Shown here: positions 1 to 12,793 of the stretch, piece by piece
Layout: each line of letters begins with the position of its first letter
Numbering within the stretch: the first letter of the stretch is position 1
Source: Bigelowiella natans CCMP2755
Lineage: Eukaryota > Cercozoa > Chlorarachniophyceae
Length of the DNA stretch: 64,000 bases
Reading direction: 5' to 3'
NCBI GenBank assembly: GCA_000320545.1
Contig: ADNK01002970.1
Span: 34,466 to 98,465, forward strand
The notes under the pieces: model-generated
What the model was told of the DNA's origin: nothing
Database searches by the model: none
The model's input: only the letters and a program-made list of their open reading frames with translations
Position numbers and translations under genes: made by a program

Positions 1-71
1 AATTTAAGTTGATATATGAATTTATGAGGATTACAAATACTAAGACACAGGCGTGTGTCAATGTGCGCACG

Positions 72-74
<3 letters not shown>

Positions 75-105
<31 letters not shown>
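75..105. repeat. (GT)n microsatellite
   Basis: A run of alternating GT of about 15 units just upstream of the first visible exon of the exonuclease gene, presumably inside an intron. Confidence 0.9.
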
Positions 106-106
<1 letters not shown>

Positions 107-141
107 ATTATCCTTCGTTCATGCTCACGTTTCATCGTCAG

Positions 142-1264
142 TGGGGTAATTTGAAGTCCTGGTACCTAAAAACCATTCCTCAGAGGAAGCGCATAAACGG
201 GTAATAAGCTCCAACCATGACCACCATCATCATTGTTGTCGCCGCTATTATCCTTTACACCGACGCATGCAGACCGTCACAATAACGAAAATACAACATG
301 GTGCCGGAGATGTATTTGGGAATACAGCAGTCTCTTGTTTCTACCACATCTGCTCATCCTTCTTTCCGTAAATCATGCAACTAAACACCCCATCTTTGCA
401 GAATAAAGGACATGCTACAGAGTCTAGAGATGAAGGTAAATTTTCTCTTTTGAGGATTACAGAGGGGGAAAAGAGGGGGGGGGGGGGGGGTCATCTACGC
501 ACGCGTGTGTATGTGACTTATGTGCCTTTGTAAGTCTTATTCATAACGTGTTTGACAGCTAGAGGGACGTCACCACAACGGCATTGATGACTGCAAAAAC
601 ATGGCTAAAATATGTGTAATATACCAGTGCCTCTGTCCTTAACATGTCACCGTATTTATGAATTTTGGAGGGGATAGAGCAATGTGGTTTCCAGCTCCCC
701 AACATCAATTATTATCGTCACCGCCACCACCATTCGTCGTCATTAAGCTAACACCCCTCCTTCTCCCTTTTTAAACTTATACTACCAGGGGCACTTGCTA
801 GGGCGATCCCTTAAGCCATTCGTCACCGGCAGCACGGATAATTCCCACATGAGTGAGTGATGGGATAGATATGGAATCAAATTCTTCCAACAAAATGAGC
901 TCTGATCTTTTTGTGTATTCATGTGAGATGATGCCATCGATAACGCTCATCCTATCCGTGCTAGCTAGATCTGGCCTTTGATCCGTTTATCGCTTCGCCC
1001 CAAAAATATCAGGGCACATTATTCATGGGCGCGGTGGACGCGGTGGGCGCGGTGGTGCTGGTGGAAGGGGTAACTAATTCCAATATTACATGTGCGCACT
1101 GGGTATCCAACTAGAAATGCAACACTACTCTCATTTTACTAGCTGTTCCACGTGCAGGTCGCCATTTCGTTGGGAAAGGAGAAGGACGAGGTAGGAGAGG
1201 GCGAGGTAGGAGAGGGCGTGGAAGGGGGAGGCGTCTACCGGGAAGAGGAAGAGTAGCCTACTGA
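142..1264 (+). CDS. ERI1-like DEDDh 3'-5' exonuclease, C-terminal part, RG-rich tail (5' end outside window)
   Basis: I read five exons, 142-200, 402-435, 559-615, 789-852 and 1013-1069, plus a last exon 1158-1264 ending in TGA. Every junction keeps phase and has GT/AG borders. The peptide around 402-615 contains RHHNGIDDCKN, the last exonuclease motif of the ERI1/3'hExo branch of DEDDh nucleases, with the catalytic His and final Asp. The preceding exon (WGNLKSWYLKTIPQ) resembles the CGDWDLKTMLP segment of that family. ERI1 relatives trim histone mRNA, 5.8S rRNA and small RNAs. The last two exons are almost pure Gly/Arg (GRGGRGGRGG, then GRGRRGRGRR), a nucleic-acid-binding tail unusual for the family. 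The N-terminal catalytic Asp/Glu motifs lie off the left edge. Confidence is good for the fold and moderate for the subfamily. Confidence 0.68.
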
Positions 1265-2629
1265 ATAGGCCATGAAATGAAAGAAGTAATTGGTGGAGTA
1301 GAACAATAGAAACTTATTTTGCATGAAATAACAAAAGTGATGTAAGCGCTGCAATGTCGCTAGGAAACGCTAGAGCACATCGTATGCTGCATGCAGCACG
1401 AGCATAGCTGAGCATTCTAGGCATGGCTTTAGTGGAGTGTAAGCGCGCAATCTGCTCAGATGCGCTGCTTAGCTCAAATGAAACGCCACTGTACAAAATC
1501 ATTGCATGCATAAATACTGCCAGTGTATGCAGTAGTAATGGGAATTTTGGCGTAACTAGACAATCATGCGTGCATGCAGTGCTAAGTACAACTACGTGCT
1601 AGAGCATGCGCATTGCTATAGTAGTACTAGCACATGCACTTGCTAGTTAGCCGCCTTCCAAAGGAAATAAATTTAGGCTATGTCCACACACATTACACAC
1701 ACAAAGCGATAAATCAACTTAAGACAGTGTAGTACTAGCTCTCGACGACTTTTTGTATTTTTGTCACGGCATCATTAGATGTAGCATTGCTAGCATTGTA
1801 GACCATGCACATCCTCCTGATCAAAAGGATGGGCTCATAGCTGTTAGCGCTACTCGAATGACATGCTAGCATGTGCACGTCTAGACGTGCATGCATGCAG
1901 CATGCATGCATATAGGCTAGCGTGTAAAGTTTAAAAAGATGCTTGTCTAAATAATGGTTTTGTTTTAGAATTTGCTAGCATGTACACAAACGAAGTTCTT
2001 AATTTCTCGAACGACGCTGCGCAGCCGCGCGCACCGTCTACACGTGTTAGGCTAACAACGGTTATGTGCATCACCATGTCTAGATGTGCTAGTGTGCCAG
2101 ACCGTGCCTAGCCGCCCCGTAGCACAAGAGCATGTATATGGACTATAAAGTCCCTATGTACGTGTATGCTGTCTGCGATTACTTCATATGTGCCTTTTGC
2201 CTTACATGTACTACATGTCAGCGCACACATGTACATATGCATCCATGTCGTGTACAAGAGCACGTGTGCTTTTTTAATGCACTACGTGAAATAATAAGTG
2301 CATGAGTACATGTGTTTACATGCGCTTACACGTATAATAATGGACTATAAGTCCCTATACAATATACATGCACACATTTGTTGTGTAGTATTGTTAGCTA
2401 GCAGCTAGTAGTCTAGTATTGTTCACAGTCAGATAGTACACACCCTGACATGCTCCAATGCTGACCAGCAAAATGTTCGTGCTTCCGATTGCGCTGAAAA
2501 CAAGTGTGGGCGCACGCACAGCATTGTTAGATTGCGCACAATTATGTTAAGTTAACAGCATAATTTTTAACAATAACAAAACGTTGACTAGGGATTCAAT
2601 GGTACAAGATTATTCACATAAGTGTGGGC
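1265..2629. other. Intergenic spacer rich in palindromic words
   Basis: No gene model is supported here. From about 1300 onward the DNA is dense in CATG, TGCA, GCTAGC, TCTAGA and ACGT words. Perfect palindromes include ACATGCTAGCATGT at 1861-1874 and, immediately after it, GCACGTCTAGACGTGC. Short ORFs in this block have no recognisable motif and look incidental. It separates the convergent exonuclease (+) and ankyrin (-) genes. Confidence 0.7.
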
Positions 2630-4142
2630 CTATTTATCCTCAGAAGCTACAACTTCTCTCAAAAACGACATAAGTGAGTCCTGGTATCTCTGGACTCCGC
2701 GTTCCATCAAAAGCTTTATTTGTCCTGTTGCGTTATTGAGAAGTGAACTACTCTCTGCAGGGGTCAGTGTGTGGCTTTCAGATGTCTGGACATATTTCAC
2801 AATGCTCCATTTGAACATCGAAAGAGCCCGCGCGCCCTTTTCGCCCTCTTCGTGAAATGGAGTGAGTACTTTAGAGTTTGCTTCCCTCCTGTTAACCCAG
2901 AATGGTGGCTGGTTGTTGCCTCTATTGAAGCACCGTTGGCCCACAGCAGTGTACCAATCGCCCATTCCCGGAGTATCTAGTCGTTTCAGCCACTTTGAAT
3001 TGGGGATGTGGGGTACAACAAGATAAACAACTCTGTACTTCTCTTTGAGTATGAAATCGGCGACTGCATTCATCTGAGAAACGCCTGGGTATCCCAACCA
3101 TATGATATCCTTGCCTTTGACCTCGTCGGGGTAAAACGGTGTCAAGTTACCGGCTGCCTTGTGATCGAGAAACAGAAAATCGTGATTCATACAGTCTTTC
3201 AACCCTTGTGAGCCCCAATAATCTTCAGCTTCACGTATAAAATCCTCGCAAACATCAAACTGATCTAGCATTCTTTCTTGCTGTTGGAGGTATGTTGTCA
3301 ATTTAGTCACTATTTCGCTTTTGAGGTGGGATTTCCAATTCGTCCACCAATTCGAACAGTAGCTTAGCACAATACCTCCAACCCCTCCCTTTCCAAAGTT
3401 CTTATCTAACAACTTTCGAACGCGAGTTCTCATCTTTGATGCCCTACGATGATAGCTTTTCAAAGGCCAACTCTTGAATGTACGGCGCACTTCCTTCTCT
3501 AATTTAAAACAACAATCTCTCTTCTCCGTCCTATCTTTAGGTATAATATTTGGGTTAGAGGTTTTAAGCATGAAATAGATCAAGCCAAGTCCATGCCCGA
3601 TCATGGACTCCTTCCATTTGCACTCATAAGGTTCTTCCTCTGCTTGAAAAGATCTAAGATACTTGAGCCATTTCATCACTGTCGTGTATAGATTCACTTT
3701 ACTTTTGGCAGCCCGCATTCGAAAATATTTTTCTGCTTGCTCTTGATGCCGCTTGTGAACACTAACAGTAACCCACCATACTAGAAACTTAAACTTTTCG
3801 GATGTGCCTCTTGCGGAGAGGAGTGGCTCTTGAATTGGAAGTTTTTTATTCCTTGCATGCATACTTAATAATTGTTCGCCAATCTGAAAATTCATCACAC
3901 ATAACAAACAGCAGCAGATTTAGGTTAAGAGCTTCAATTTCGCTCTTGATATTATAACCACCCTTCCCTTTTCTGGAGCGATTGGTTTGTTTTTTAACAT
4001 TAGTACCTCATCGTCCAATTGGTGTTTGCAATCCAGAAACAGGTATTTCAAAACGTCTGAATTTTCAACACATCATAATGAGCACATACATACACATAGA
4101 CACATAAACACACAACACACAGCCTAAACATATAAAATAATA

Positions 4143-4182
<40 letters not shown>

Positions 4183-4198
4183 ATATATATGTGTGCGG

Positions 4199-4236
<38 letters not shown>

Positions 4237-5048
4237 TGTCATAAACAGGGACCGTTGTCAATAGTTTCTGTCCTGATCATGTTCCAAAGCAACGAGTCTA
4301 TGTTGCGTGCAGCAATGGGTTTCGCATTATTTCTTAGCAAGAAATTAACCATCGGCATATTGCCTCTTGCACAAGCGATGTAGAGGGGTGATGAAATCTG
4401 ACTGGCGTGTATATCCGCTGAAGGCCCGTTTGGATCTGCTTTTGCTTCTAATAAATATTGGGCAATCTGAAGGTCCTTCCTTTTGTTTTTTTGGGCAGAG
4501 CGATGACATAGAATACCGAGAGAAGAAAGGGGGGAAGCTTTTGCTTCAATGAGAAACCTCACGGTTCTGTATTTACGATTTTCAATAGCATACATCAATG
4601 CGGTCTTTCCGTTGTATGCCTCTTCTATGTTTGCCCCGAACTTCAGCATGATTTTTGCTGCATTTATCCGGCCATTGTAGCAAGCAACCAGGAAGTTTGG
4701 TTCCCCATTGGGGCTGTGAAGGGCATCGCCTTTAAGCTCTATGATTCGCTTGATAAGTTCTCGCATCGTTTTACAAGGATTTTCCGAACTCGGGAACTCG
4801 GAGCGAAGCCCATGCATGCATACATTGTACAACTGAGACGATGGCTCGTAACTACAACTATTTTCGCGGTCCAATTCAGCAATTTCTTCACTCCAATGTT
4901 GGGTTTGTCTCGTCCGCTTTCTTTTCCGTTCTCCTGATTGCGTTCTCCGATTCGAATCCTGCCCAAAGTTTCTCAGTCGTCTTCGTTTCTGCATCTTGTA
5001 GCTGTCGCGCCCCTTCTTCCTACTTCTGACACGGGGAGGGTGCACCAA
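2630..5048 (-). CDS. Ankyrin-repeat protein with a C-terminal module shared with the local LTR retrotransposon
   Basis: I join three exons on the minus strand: 5048-4253, 4056-4007 and 3883-2630 (796+50+1254 nt, 699 codons plus stop). Phases close at both introns. The borders are a weak GTCCCT donor at 4252 with an AG at 4058, then GTACTA with an AG at 3885. The N-terminus is very basic (RKKGRD, RKRKRTRQ), suggesting nuclear entry. Residues about 90-260 are ankyrin-like (GKTALMYAIENRK, SSPLYIACARGN). The middle is Lys/Arg/Trp-rich and unrecognised. Near residue 570-690 comes WLGYPG, then KYRVVYLVVP, a WY and PFWV, matching the order at the end of the retrotransposon polyprotein (YLGYPG, KYQLLYLAVP, WY, FWV). 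The first intron holds (AT)n and (GT)n runs. The alternative is two separate genes, because the first donor is non-consensus. Confidence 0.62.
4145..4235. repeat. (AT)n and (GT)n microsatellites in the first intron of the ankyrin gene
   Basis: An AT run at about 4145-4176 and a GT run at about 4199-4235 lie between the proposed first and second exons of the ankyrin/LGYPG gene. On the coding strand the CA run starts about 15 bases after the donor. Confidence 0.9.
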
Positions 5049-6200
5049 TCAAGCAACTTGTGCAATGATTTAACTCCTTGTTGCGGGAGGCTGTCTCTCT
5101 TTTCCGACCGTCATTAACGGACGAATAACGGGCATTACCGGTTATTCTCCCGACCTTTTCGCATACCAACGGTTACTGACCGCCGATGTCCTTCTTACGT
5201 GGCTCGGTAATGGATTCAAGTACAAGGACGCGTGCCCATTCTAAAGTCATTCAATGCGCATAAAATGCCCTGCATTTCGTTAAAAAACGTGAAAAAAAGT
5301 GTATGGAAGGTCTGAGAAGTACCTTCACAGCGGTAGGAAGGAGGAGTCGTACATAAAGCTGGTAAGCTGGTGCGAGTAAGCCACTGCTTGCTGGTAGTGG
5401 CGCCCCTCATCTCAAGGGATAGATTGCCCACTAGCAGGAGGCGGAGAATTCGATTTAAAGTAACAAGGTTCTCTCCATTTAATCTGTTGTGCCGCGGAGC
5501 GATCTGTCTAGGTTTGAAAATAGCGTCGCTCTTTTTCTCGTGAGTTCGGAGGACGATGCTTTTCTCCCGATGCAAAATGACGCATCTTTCCAATTCCCCA
5601 CGTTTTACGTTTCTTCTTAGCATTGCACGAAACATATTAAATACTTGTTAGATTGGAGATTGACGGCGAAGTAACATGAGTTGGCTGGGGTCCATGTTCG
5701 GACGAGGTACTTCTTCTGCGTTCTTCTGACTTGATGTTAGTCTTATGTCTCACAAATACCCAATTTCCTACTCTGGACTTACCATAAGGTGGGGAAAGCA
5801 TTCCCCAATGGAATGGAGATAGATCCCTCGATGGGCACAAGGTAGCAATCTTCCAGCATGACTAATAATACAAGGATATTGACTAGTCGGCAGTACTGTC
5901 TCGATTTGTGTTAGGGGGGTTATCATCATACCTGTAATAACAATAAGTAGATATTGTTGGAATATGTTAGTAATGTAGACTAATTGGCATCATCATCATC
6001 ATCATCATCATCATCATTTTGTGTGTTGCTTTAATCCAGAGACACACGAAAGCACTGCTGACAAATGTAAAGATAATCCGTGAGCGTTTTGCAAACTATG
6101 CGTATCAGGTTGTGGCCACCTAAATACATTCTTCTCCCACAAGAAATAATAGAAATTTACGATCGATCAGTGTTTTAAGTAAATTCACGTATATCCCTCG
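5049..6200. other. Divergent spacer between the ankyrin gene and the formin gene
   Basis: This is probably the promoter region for both flanking genes. Around 5105-5190 there is a cluster of AACGG/ACCGG-type words. A minus-strand ORF at 5216-5635 has no recognisable domain. A (CAT)n run sits at about 5992-6017. No TATA box or core element could be assigned. Confidence 0.4.
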
Positions 6201-6871
6201 ATGATTGTAACTCCTAAGGTCGTCATGATGACGGAAGCTGCAGAGCAACTTTCTGACTGTTTGTCGCAGTTTTACAGGTAATTGCTCTTATTATTTTTCC
6301 AATCGGAAAAGCTTGCTCATTGTTAATATAGACTGTGTTAAATTTAGCATCAAATATCACATAACACACACATCTAGTTATACATAGAAATTGTATAGAA
6401 TATAGAAATTATTCTTAAATTTGTTCTGTATTTGTATTATGGTACGACTTAATCAGCGGTTCAAGGGATAGGGCAGCAAAGCGAAGAGTAGAGGTTAACG
6501 TTACTTCATAGTATTTAATCTGTAACCGGTTTTTGTTTAGCCTGTTATCGCTACTACATCTTCTTCCTCTGCTACTATTTGACCACTATCCCAACATATC
6601 CATGCATATATCTTCCATGCGTATTCATACATATAATAACAGGCCTTTGAAGATGCCAACCGAGGCATGCTTGATCACGCCTCGGCCCATTTTGACGCCA
6701 AGTCATTTGAAGATAAGATACTAAACGAATTCGACGACTTCATTGCGGATATTGAAAGGGTAGTAGCAGTAGTAATAGTAGTAGTAATAGTAGTAGTAGC
6801 AGCAGTGGGGGAATTTTGATGTTATAGTAGGAGCTTATGTCGGTGAGGACTGCATCATACATTGTGTTACC

Positions 6872-6907
<36 letters not shown>

Positions 6908-7478
6908 AAATCAAATGGAAGGGTACAGTTAAGATATAAAAATATCATTCATCTATCTTACGAGCGACGTCTATGCTGCCTTCCCTCTTGACTTTAGTCG
7001 TATTTCCTCATACTTATATTACCTTTTGTCTAAAATCATCTTACATCTTTCTCCTCTCCCCCCCTCTCCTCGTCCCTCTATCCTGCCACCTCAAGGTTGA
7101 AAGGGAGATCCAGCATACTGAAATGGTTGGTGTTGTATATGTATATATATTTTATACCTGTATGAGTAAGCTTTTGTACTTTTCATTCTAGAGATCCCAT
7201 GCCATGGCTTTTCTTCCTTGTTGTGAATAGTTAATAGTAATGATACCGTCTGACAACGACAACGATGAAAATGAAAATGGCACAGATAATCCTGATAATA
7301 CTCACTTTAAACAATGATAACTTGTAGGCGCATCTCGCCGTGAATGAAGTCAAATCTAGGGTATTATCACTTCTGCACAACCGAGAACTCACGTCCATTC
7401 TCTTTAACTACTATGTGTTTTATTCGATAGTATTAATAGCAGTGTTGGCATCATTATTATCTCACCATCAACGCACAT

Positions 7479-7514
<36 letters not shown>

Positions 7515-8119
7515 TTATGATGGTCCATGGCCGAAGGTTGATCAGCTTCTTGAGCGAAAACTAGAAGAAGAGGAGGGTACTAGTACATGTCCATCTTTCG
7601 CGTGTTGTGCAGTTGTGATGATGATGATGATGATGATGATGCAGCAAACAGGGTTCCTCTTATTCTTATTCTTCTTATTATTCACCTTGTTGATGTCGTC
7701 TTTGTTGTCATGGGTATGGATTTTATCTGCTCTAAAAACTCCTGATTACTTATCCATTTCTTCATCACCATCATTGACTATCATTGATTAGCATTTAACG
7801 AGGGTAAAGATCTAGAAGCTTCAGTGAAGAACATGGCCAAACGGTAGTAGTGAGTAAGTAGTATTTGTTGTTAGCAGTGGTTACTTACCATTTAGAAGAG
7901 TAGAAAGATGTTAGTTATTGTGAAGCTGCTTCTTATGGTCCAATTCCAACGAATAATATACCCTCCTCGTCCCCCCCCCCCCCCCCCCTTCCTCCTCCTC
8001 CTCAAACGGTGCAAAGGTCTTCGTTCTACGATCAAATAAAGAGAGGGGTAGATACAACAGTCAAGTATCAACTAGCTAACCGGTACTACTCTCAAAATTA
8101 GTGGAACAAAATTGTAAGA

Positions 8120-8150
<31 letters not shown>

Positions 8151-9232
8151 GAGAGAGAGTAATTAAGATAGTGTTGGTGATGACGCGACGAAGAGGAAGA
8201 AGAAGAAGATGATGATGATGATGACGGCACCCATCCATCAGAGAACAGTCAATTAACAAAACAAGAGTGTTAATTATTGCTTTTCCTTAGATTTTCTTGT
8301 TGTTCTTCTTCTTCGATATCGTTGATAGCTTTAGACGTATGGACGACTCTCTAGTGAAGCTAATGGAGTTACAGTTCATCTTCTTCTCGGTGCTACTGCT
8401 GTGTGCTCATCAGCATTTCTTATTATCATCATCGTTTTAGATAGATTGTATCTCCCTCAATATTCTAGACACCACATGATACACCCGAAAGTTTCACTTT
8501 CAATGCTCGTAACCTCATCATTGAATACTATTACACCACACATTTCACATTTCACATGTAACAATAATATATATATTAATATGATGGTTTACTATCTAAT
8601 CAGTCGGGAGCTGGGACTTTCAGCGAGTTTCGCAATGAGATACCGATGTATTGTCTTCCAATGCATACATGCTACTACGACTACCCCTACTCGTCATCAT
8701 CAGCGTCATTAGTGATGAATATTGACCAACATCTTGATGATGAAAAGATCACAATGATATAATATGTGTACTAGGTATCACAAGCAGCAAGAACAACGAT
8801 TAGCAGATATAAAGTCAAGAGGAGGAGGAGGAGGAGGCGCATATGGGTGGTTCTTATTATTATCATCAGTAGTACTAGAAGAAGGAGAAGAAGAAGAAGA
8901 AGAAAAAGTAGAGCAACAACAGCGACAACTACTAATAAAACAATAGCACGTCTCTCTTCTAATGCCTTATGCTACACTCACAGAACAACTACTTCTAACA
9001 GCAATAATGATAAGAATAGTAATAACAATACAACTACCACTTCTATTAGCAGCACATCTAGACATTCAATATATACTACCACCATCATCATCATCGATAT
9101 TGCTTGCATTGTATCACAGGTATGAGGATGCAAACATCGATTTCACCGAGCTTATCAAGCAAACTCCGGTAGAAAGAAGAAGACGAAGAAGAAGAACATA
9201 GCAACCAGCAGAAGCGTATTATATATATATTG

Positions 9233-9276
<44 letters not shown>

Positions 9277-9373
9277 ATGAAGAGGGAAAGATTACCACAA
9301 CACTGATATACTAGAATAATGGCAAACGTTGTCCGTGGTTACTTTATTTCTTCCTCTGACTTGTTTCTCGATG

Positions 9374-9405
<32 letters not shown>

Positions 9406-9904
9406 GGTGGTGTTCTTCTAGGTTACTATCATGCCATTTACAAGAGTACAAAACGATCAATTTGGCTTATACTCTCTAGATGAATCATACTTCACTCCCA
9501 CAAAGTACCAGTCGTTGTAATAGTTGCAGTAGTTGTAGTAGTAGTAAGTAGTAGTGTCGTAATCATTATTTTTAACGACAACTACTCTTTTTAATAAGCA
9601 ATCGGTGACGTTGCTGTTATTGTTATTGCTGTGTGATGAAATATAAGATTATTCGTTTGTGGTTATTCATTGAGATAATGTAGCATAATGTAGCATACAT
9701 TAATGTAACATTGCATCCTAATCGTTTGTCTTCCTTCATAGGCCATCATCATCATCACAAGGAGGAGGAGGAAGAGGCAGTGGTGAATATTACACACCTT
9801 CAAGTACAGGAGGGGGGGGGAGCATTTCTTCATCACGTTCACAAACACCAATAAAGAATGCTGCCGCTATGCGCCAGGTAGCAGTACTACCAATATTGTT
9901 CAAA

Positions 9905-9944
<40 letters not shown>

Positions 9945-10726
9945 TGTATTACCTTCCAACCTTCACTACTCTTCTTCTTCGGCGCGCTAATCGTATTCCC
10001 ACAAATGATGATCAACGCATCACTGAACTATGAACATGTTATTGAATCTTAGAGCAATGGCGGCTATCATCGTCCTCCTCCTCCTCCTCTTGCATCCGTA
10101 GCAGCAGGAGTAGCAAAAGTGTATAAGGTGCAAGTATGGACACGTCCTTTTGGCCTGACTGTCAATAGAAGAGGAGAAGTTACTCGTGTTGAAACACACG
10201 CAGAAATGGTTGGGATAGTGAAAGGAGATAAGGTGATAATGACAGCGATGATAACGATGATGGTGATGATGACTTATATTTAGCTCATTTGCTTAACAAC
10301 ACACGTCGCATGATAACAATCACAAAGGTTATTGCCCTCAACGATCATTTCATAAATCCGAAGAAGTTTGGGGATATTGCGAGAGGGTCCAAGGTTCTCA
10401 CACGCTATGTACTAAAAGAGATGTCAATGACTCATTTTACCATTCATTAATACGAGCGATCCAGCACTAAGAGCGATTATTGCATATTATTGATTGTTGC
10501 GGAAGGGTAGCAAACTGCAATTCTGTTTATATTTACTTACTATAACAATACATAGAGCTTGTCGTTAAGTGCTATAATTGATTTCTGTTGTTGTTGTTAT
10601 TGTTCTTTATCGATATAATACTTGCAGCTTCCTTACGAACTTACGTTGAGAAGAGAGACTGAATTTGGTAGCACTTACAGTTGTTGTTGCTGTTGTTATA
10701 GCTGTGGTATTTAGTAGTAGTAGTAT

Positions 10727-10761
<35 letters not shown>

Positions 10762-12668
10762 ATGGTAGTGGTGGTATGCATATAATATTCAGTAGTTTCT
10801 GTCATTATTTATATGTTGTTGGTTTAATAGTCCTCGTTTGCTACCTTGTCTTCTCTCATTACACAATGTTGTAGAGGACGCTAAAACGCCTCCCCATGGG
10901 ACCAGCAGCAGCCGGAGATCATCAGTGCAGGTATTTATCCATATCTGCACATGATATTATATCTACTGTATATAATAATATAATTATCTATTTGATCGAT
11001 CAGTCTTTCACCCTTCCCTTCCTCTCTCACACTTGCACCCATTTTCATATGGGGCCTTCGTTTGTGAATACGTCAATTTTGTTTTGGATTATTTTTATCA
11101 CTATCATCATCATACTTTACTCGCGCTGCTGCGGTTTGGTTTTTATGATATTTTATTAACTGTATTGGCTATGCTCGATCTCCAATTTTTGCTTATTATC
11201 GTCACCCTCTTTGTGCTTTCTACAATCCCTTACACCACACATACACGCATACACATTATTATTGTTAATAATAATAATATTAATAATATATCACTGACAT
11301 GCCGCATACACAACGACAACAATAATACTACTAATAATAACTAACACAGCTACCATTATCCTCTATCATTTTCAATAATACTCGACAAAGACGTTCAAAC
11401 TCGCTTTCCTATAGTGTATTTGTAGTAGTAGTAGTAGTAGTAGTAGTTGTTGTTGTTGTAGTTGTAGTAAGATGATTCATTATCATAATCACGATGATGA
11501 TGATAGTAATGAAATACTGTTGCGCTGCAAATAATATTCTTTTTCCGTTTTCTATCGATGATATGGTAATCATTGCCATTATCATTGTGTTGGTGACTTC
11601 CTACCAATATTGATAGCAAGAACGATGATGCATTGATGAAATGGGTGCACAAAATGATGATGATGTTCTTCAGGCTGCAAGGGGGTCACCGCATCGTCCT
11701 AGAGACATTGTTAGCAGCAGCAGCAGCCAGGGAGCAAGAACGGTGCGTGCATGTATCTAAATTGATGACTATATACCCTTATTAGCTTATGTTGTGCTAC
11801 TAGAAGCCCCAACGACGAATAACGAATAACGAAGATGTATTATTGTTATTATTATTATTATTATCATTACCTGTTCTTATAGTTATTATTGTTATTTGTT
11901 GTTGCTGATGTTCTCTGTATGCAGAGCCGTGGTGTTAGGCGTGCACGCACTCCTGGAAGTGGTAGTATTAGTCGTTTAAGCAGCAGTAGAGACTCAAGTC
12001 GTGATAGCTTGAGAGAGGTACTAGCCCGCCCGCCCCCCGTTATTATTATTGATTCATGTTTCACACCTGTTTGCTCTCATACAATAGAATTATTAAGATT
12101 ATTTCATACAACACACAGTGGGTGCTCACTCGCTGTGCTTTGGATCATCATAATAACTACTAATATACCATTCTTCTCACATACTACTACAAACTCCGAC
12201 TACTGGTTTTTGCTAGTATCTTATTACTGCTCGTCTTCGCTCTCACCCCCACTTCCTCTTTTCTCACTGCCCTTATTCGCTCTCACCCCCACTTCCTCTT
12301 TTCTCACTGCCCTTAGCTAGTGAAGATACCTGAAGGCAACAACGATTATGCTACACAGCTTGAACAAGTACATAGACACTCAGTAGTACTAGATATGCTG
12401 ACACTACACAGCTTGAACAAGTACATAGACACTCAGTAGTACTAGATATGCTGACACTACACAGCTTGAACAAGTACATAGACACTCAGTAGTACTAGAT
12501 ATGCTGACACTACACAGCTTGAACAAGTACATAGACACTCAGTAGTACTAGATATGCTGACACTACACAGCTTGAACAAGTACATAGACACTCAGTAGTA
12601 CTAGATATGCTGACACTACTTCTAGTAATACCACTGCTAGTAGTAGTAGTAGTAGTAGTAGTAGTAGG

Positions 12669-12707
<39 letters not shown>

Positions 12708-12759
12708 CATAGTGGGTTTCGTCGTCATCGACTGATTAACAAGACAACAACAACGACAC

Positions 12760-12793
<34 letters not shown>

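Noticed and set aside
5216-5635. 139-codon minus-strand ORF
   Set aside because: No motif, low-complexity ends, and located in a divergent spacer.
12353-12617. CRISPR-like array
   Set aside because: Units are contiguous 53-bp direct copies without unique spacers, in a eukaryotic gene.
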